A program made the position numbers and the translations under genes. Under the pieces are notes generated by a model. It worked only from the letters and a program-made list of their open reading frames with translations. It was not told where the DNA came from and did not search any database. Below, piece after piece: positions 60,521 through 64,000 of a stretch of 64,000 nt of DNA (positions are counted from its first letter, which is position 1; each line of letters starts with the position of its first letter). Source of the DNA: Alphaproteobacteria bacterium (lineage in GTDB: Bacteria; Pseudomonadota; Alphaproteobacteria; UBA8366; GCA-2717185); NCBI GenBank assembly GCA_012103325.1, contig WLWY01000007.1:186001-250000 (forward strand), written 5' to 3'.

Positions 60521-62176
60521 ATGGGTAAGGTCACAGGGGCCATGTTGATGGCACAAAACCTCAAAAAGCAGGGCGTGGACTACATGTTCGGGATCGTTGG
60601 ATTCCCCGTACAGCCCATCGCGGCGGCTGCTCAGGAAGTCGGCATCAAGTATGTCGGCATGCGCAACGAACAGTCGGCGTCCTATGCCGCACAGGCTGTC
60701 GGTTACATGACCGGTCGCCCCGGCGCGTGCCTGGTGGTTTCTGGCCCTGGCGTCATTCACGCTTTCGCGGGGTTGGCCAACGCGAAGGAAAACTGCTGGC
60801 CGATGATCCTCATCGGTGGCGCTTCGCCGGTCTATCAGAACGGCATGGGTGCGTTCCAAGAAGAGCGTCAGACCGAACTGGCCGCACCGTATTGCAAATA
60901 TTCGCATAATGTCGAGGACGCCAAACGCGTCCCGTATTACGTAGAACAAGCCGTACGGACGTCGATCTATGGCCGTCCTGGCGCCGTCTATCTTGATATG
61001 CCGGACGATATCATCAACCAGGAAGTTGATGAGGCCGATATTGTCGAGTATCCGGTGATCCCGGAACCGCCGCGTACGCAGGCGATGCCGGAAAGTGTCG
61101 AAGCAGCACTTGATTTATTGGAAGGCGCCGAGAAGCCGCTTGTCATTACCGGCAAGGGCATGGCCTGGTCGCGTGCCGAAGACGAAGTCCGCGATTTCAT
61201 CGAAAAGACCCAGCTTCCGTTCCTCGCCACGCCGATGGGCAAGGGCGTGATGGATGACGATCATCCGCTGTCGGTTGGTGCCGCGCGAAGCCTCGTGCTG
61301 AAAGAAGCGGACGTTGTCTTCCTGATGGGCGCACGTTTGAACTGGATCCTGCATTTCGGTCTGGCTCCGCGTTTCAATCCAAACGTCAAGATAATTCAGC
61401 TCGACATTGCCGCGGAAACGATCGGTACCAACCGACCGACCGAGGTGCCGCTGGTTGGCGACGGCAAGGCGATCGTCGGTCAGTTGAACAAGGCGCTGGA
61501 AAGCCGTCAGTGGTTCTATCCGGAAGATGCCCCCTGGCGTGCGGCGATCAAAGAGAAGTCTGCGGAGAACGCGGCGATGATCCAGCCGATGTTCGACGAC
61601 AATTCCTCACCGACGAACTACTACCGCGCGCTCAAGGATATCGTGCCGTGGATCCCGGAGGATGCCATCATCGTCGGCGAAGGCGCCAATACGATGGATA
61701 TCGGCCGGACTCAGTTGCAGAACAAGCGCCCGCGCGAACGGCTGGACGCGGGTACATACGGTACGATGGGCATCGGCATGGGCTTCGTTGTCGCGGCGTG
61801 TGTCGCGAACCCGGACAGGCCGGTGATTTCCGTGTCCGGTGACTCCGCGATCGGGTTCTCCGGTATGGAGATGGAAACGGCTTGCCGTTTCAAATTGAAC
61901 TGCAAGATCGTCGTTCTGAACAATGGCGGTATTGGTGGCGGCATCGAGAAACTCGAGGATGACCCCTACCAAACGCCGCCGCCATACCTGACCATCGGCG
62001 CGCGGTACGACAAGATGATGGAAGCGTTCGGCGGCTACGGCAAGCTGGTCGAAGACCCGGCGGACTTGCCGGCGGCGTTGGAAGAGGCCATGGCCTTCGA
62101 CGGCCCGGCATTGGTCAACGTCATCCTGCACCCGAAAGCAGGCCGTAAGCCGCAGGAGTTCCACTGGCACACCTAG
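60521..62176 (+). CDS. 2-hydroxyacyl-CoA lyase / oxalyl-CoA decarboxylase-like TPP enzyme
   Basis: A 551-residue ThDP enzyme. FGIVGFPVQPIAAAAQEVG, GMRNEQSASYAAQAVGYMTG (catalytic Glu50), VVSGPGVIHAFAGLANAKEN and the C-terminal cofactor motif GDSAIGFSGMEMETACRF ending in NNGGI are shared by human HACL1 and bacterial oxalyl-CoA decarboxylases. These enzymes cleave the C1-C2 bond of 2-hydroxyacyl-CoA or decarboxylate oxalyl-CoA, giving formyl-CoA. HACL1 resemblance is strongest. It lies in the block after the Frc-like CoA-transferase, whose product it could cleave. GGGAGATTAGG precedes the ATG. Confidence 0.9.
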   Translation: MGKVTGAMLMAQNLKKQGVDYMFGIVGFPVQPIAAAAQEVGIKYVGMRNEQSASYAAQAVGYMTGRPGACLVVSGPGVIHAFAGLANAKENCWPMILIGGASPVYQNGMGAFQEERQTELAAPYCKYSHNVEDAKRVPYYVEQAVRTSIYGRPGAVYLDMPDDIINQEVDEADIVEYPVIPEPPRTQAMPESVEAALDLLEGAEKPLVITGKGMAWSRAEDEVRDFIEKTQLPFLATPMGKGVMDDDHPLSVGAARSLVLKEADVVFLMGARLNWILHFGLAPRFNPNVKIIQLDIAAETIGTNRPTEVPLVGDGKAIVGQLNKALESRQWFYPEDAPWRAAIKEKSAENAAMIQPMFDDNSSPTNYYRALKDIVPWIPEDAIIVGEGANTMDIGRTQLQNKRPRERLDAGTYGTMGIGMGFVVAACVANPDRPVISVSGDSAIGFSGMEMETACRFKLNCKIVVLNNGGIGGGIEKLEDDPYQTPPPYLTIGARYDKMMEAFGGYGKLVEDPADLPAALEEAMAFDGPALVNVILHPKAGRKPQEFHWHT

Positions 62177-62196
62177 CAGCGTAGAGACGCAGGGAA

Positions 62197-62296
62197 CCCT
62201 CTCCTTGGGGAGAGGGCAGGGTGAGGGGATAACAGAGTTGCCCCTCACCCTGCCATCACTTCGCGATGGGGCCCTCCCTCTCCCCAGAGGAGAGGG
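62197..62296. repeat. cluster of three palindromic repeats
   Basis: Three hairpins in 100 bp of intergenic DNA: CCCTCTCC/GGAGAGGG (62197-62216); a 14-bp perfect inverted repeat GGCAGGGTGAGGGG/CCCCTCACCCTGCC with 12-bp loop (62215-62228, 62241-62254); and CCCTCTCC/GGAGAGGG (62276-62296). The outer and inner types mirror each other. It is like the short repeats near 9.8 kb and may affect mRNA stability or termination between the lyase and carboxylase genes. Confidence 0.65.
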
Positions 62297-62374
62297 TGTT
62301 TGTGTGTATGATCTTGCAATTCTGCGCGCTGCAAGCTGCAAAAATGCTCGAATAAGCCCAAGAGGTAGTCACCC

Positions 62375-63922
62375 ATGTCATGGCAAGCGGAACTCGATGA
62401 GCTGAGGCGGCGCGAGCAGTTTGCCGAGAAACTGGGCGGCGAAATGCGGGTTCAGCGGCAGAAGGATGGTGGCCGTTACACGATCCGGGAGCGTATTGAT
62501 CTGCTTGCCGATAAGGGGTCGTTCCATGAGCTCGGCAAAGTCGCCGGCATGGCGCAGTATGACGGCAAGAACGATCTTGAAGATTTCATGGCGTCCAACT
62601 TCGTCTTTGGGCGTGCCACGATAGACGACCGGCCCGTTGTTATCGGTGGCGACGATTTTACGGTACGCGGCGGTTCGGCCGACGCGACGATCAAGGAAAA
62701 GCACCAGATGTGCGAGCGGATGGCGAACGAGCTTCGTTTGCCGCTGGTCCGTCTGGTTGAAGGCTCGGGCGGCGGCGGGTCGGTCAAGACGATCGAGACG
62801 ACCGGTCGCGCCAACGTTCCAGGCGTGGCGGGCTGGGAAACCGTGATCGCGAATTTAGGAACCGTGCCGCGGGTTGCGTTGGGGCTCGGCTCCGTCGCGG
62901 GGCTGGGCGCAGCACATCTGGCCGCTTCGCATTATTCGGTGATGATCAAGGACAAATCGGCGATGTTCGTCGCCGGCCCGCCGGTCGTTGAGCGCATCGG
63001 CCAGAAGCTCACCAAGAACGAACTTGGTGGCTACAAGATCCAGCTCCAGGCCGGCGCGGTTGATCATGCGGTCAATACGGAAGAAGAAGCGTTTGAATGC
63101 GCGCGGAAGTTCCTCTCTTATCTGCCGACATCCGTTTACGAACTGCCGGCACGCGGCCCGCAGACCGACGACCCGAACCGCCGGATAGACTGGCTGATCG
63201 ATGCCATCCCGCGCGATATCCGCAAGGTCTACAAGATGCGTCCGATTGTCGAGGCGTGCGTCGACGAAGGCACGTTCTTCGAGATGGGCCGCCAGTACGG
63301 TCGCTCAGTGATTACAGGATTTGCACGGCTTGACGGCTGGCCGGTCGCGGTGATGGCGAGCGATTCCTATTCCTATGGCGGTTGCTGGACGCCCGACACC
63401 TGCAAGAAGGTGCAGAAATTTGTCGACCTGGCGGAAACCTTTCACCTGCCGATTACCTATCTGGTCGATTGTCCGGGCTTTCAGGTCGGCAAAGAAGCCG
63501 AGGAGTTGGGCACGATCAAGGAAGGCGTGCGCGCGATGGCTGCCATCTGGCAGACGACGACGCCCTGGTGCGCGGTGATTGTGCGCAACGCCTTCGGCGT
63601 CGCCGGTGCAGCGCACAAGAATGGCGGCCGCTACTGCACCCGCTACGCGTGGCCGTCGGGCCGCTGGGGCTCGCTGCCGCTGGAAGGCGGGATCGAAGCC
63701 GCCTATCGCGCTGATATCGATGCGTCGGATGATCCGGAAGCGAAACTTGAAGAGATCGAGGAGCGTCTCAACAAACTGCGCTCCCCGTTCCGTTCCGCGG
63801 AAAGCTTCTGGATCGAGGAAATCGTCGACCCGCGCGACACGCGGACCTTGCTGTGCGATTTTGCCAACACCGCTGCACCGTTGCGTGAGACGGGGCAGAG
63901 TTTTCACACGATGCGGCCGTAA
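62375..63922 (+). CDS. acyl-CoA carboxylase carboxyltransferase (beta) subunit
   Basis: A 515-residue protein of the propionyl/methylcrotonyl/geranyl-CoA carboxylase beta type. Two crotonase-like halves are visible: IGGDDFTVRGGSADATIKEK and GSGGGGSVKTIET in the first, VMASDSYSYGGCWTPDTCKK and RNAFGVAGAAHKNGG in the second. It transfers carboxyl from biotin to an acyl-CoA. The biotin carboxylase partner is not seen here, so it may lie beyond the right edge or elsewhere. Ribosome site is weak. It converges on the CoA-transferase at the edge. Confidence 0.93.
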   Translation: MSWQAELDELRRREQFAEKLGGEMRVQRQKDGGRYTIRERIDLLADKGSFHELGKVAGMAQYDGKNDLEDFMASNFVFGRATIDDRPVVIGGDDFTVRGGSADATIKEKHQMCERMANELRLPLVRLVEGSGGGGSVKTIETTGRANVPGVAGWETVIANLGTVPRVALGLGSVAGLGAAHLAASHYSVMIKDKSAMFVAGPPVVERIGQKLTKNELGGYKIQLQAGAVDHAVNTEEEAFECARKFLSYLPTSVYELPARGPQTDDPNRRIDWLIDAIPRDIRKVYKMRPIVEACVDEGTFFEMGRQYGRSVITGFARLDGWPVAVMASDSYSYGGCWTPDTCKKVQKFVDLAETFHLPITYLVDCPGFQVGKEAEELGTIKEGVRAMAAIWQTTTPWCAVIVRNAFGVAGAAHKNGGRYCTRYAWPSGRWGSLPLEGGIEAAYRADIDASDDPEAKLEEIEERLNKLRSPFRSAESFWIEEIVDPRDTRTLLCDFANTAAPLRETGQSFHTMRP

Positions 63923-63925
63923 CGC

Positions 63926-64000
63926 TTAAATAACGCCGTCTTCTTTCAACGCTGCCATTTGTTCTTCCGTAAGTCCCATCTCATCGCGATAAATTTTTTC
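63926..64000 (-). CDS. C-terminus of a CaiB/BaiF CoA-transferase (truncated by window edge)
   Basis: The last 24 codons of a minus-strand gene entering from the right, ending in TAA at 63926-63928. Residues read GLTEEQMAALKEDGVI, the typical ending of class III CoA-transferases. It lies 3 bp from the carboxylase gene and fits the acyl-CoA catabolic block. Confidence 0.75.
   Translation of the reverse strand, partial: EKIYRDEMGLTEEQMAALKEDGVI

Noticed and set aside
1..64000. CRISPR arrays, tRNA, rRNA, prophage, plasmid origin or transposase genes
   Set aside because: I found no spaced direct-repeat array, no tRNA-like cloverleaf or rRNA-like sequence, and no transposase, integrase or replication initiator signature in any coding region.

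Overview
The window is GC-rich (about 60 % by eye), densely coded on both strands, and has no rRNA, tRNA, phage, transposase or CRISPR array that I can see. Gene content points to a free-living alphaproteobacterium, perhaps of a Rhodospirillales-like lineage: many acyl-CoA enzymes, TauD/TfdA dioxygenases, CaiB/BaiF CoA-transferases, PEP-CTERM proteins, ChrBA, and a MoxR/DUF58 operon. The lineage is inferred from gene style only, not from a marker gene.

Layout. 1-9.8 kb: transporters, a cupredoxin-like secreted protein, an esterase, a DUF1194 protein preceded by a MITE-like inverted-repeat element, the chromate operon chrBA divergent from a LysR gene, and a fatty-acid desaturase. 9.8-15.4 kb: two divergent GSTs and a tightly overlapping MoxR-DUF58-DUF4129 operon. 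15.4-24.3 kb: a cysteine-less thiolase with a degenerate DUF35 partner, two TauD/TfdA genes (the second frameshifted near its start), EamA and DoxX membrane proteins, a crotonase, TerC, a zinc peptidase and an SDR. 24.3-25.3 kb: a PEP-CTERM gene with an apparent sigma-54 promoter and two operator-like sites. 25.3-35 kb: a CocE hydrolase, an AIR-synthase-like protein, a class III aminotransferase, an alpha/beta hydrolase, gamma-glutamyltransferase and an alkyltransferase-like DNA-repair protein. 35-42.6 kb: a crotonase/monooxygenase/quinone-reductase operon, a secreted SH3-like protein with an M48 protease, and a CHASE2 cyclase. 42.7-49.7 kb: a GSA-like aminotransferase, a third TauD, a secreted MBL protein, a His/Met-rich YtkA/FixH-like protein with a di-heme MauG-like peroxidase, and an overlapping DUF6064/Tat-exported aldo-keto reductase pair. 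49.9-54 kb: a DHA2 pump, a small monooxygenase, alternative oxidase and an acyl-CoA dehydrogenase. 54-57.5 kb: a second PEP-CTERM gene beside rfbB, an internally deleted rfbD and rfbA. 57.6-64 kb: a Frc-like CoA-transferase, a class II aldolase, its degenerate tandem copy, a 2-hydroxyacyl-CoA lyase/oxalyl-CoA decarboxylase-like enzyme, an acyl-CoA carboxylase subunit, and the end of another CoA-transferase.

How the genes work together. The 57.6-64 kb block reads as a catabolic module: CoA activation of an acid, TPP-dependent C-C cleavage, aldolase steps and acyl-CoA carboxylation. The YtkA-MauG pair resembles other systems where a di-heme enzyme modifies a small periplasmic metal protein. The PEP-CTERM gene at 24.3 kb has regulation expected of an exosortase/exopolysaccharide regulon, although no exosortase lies in this window. 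Functions are assigned by reading motifs; no database search was run.
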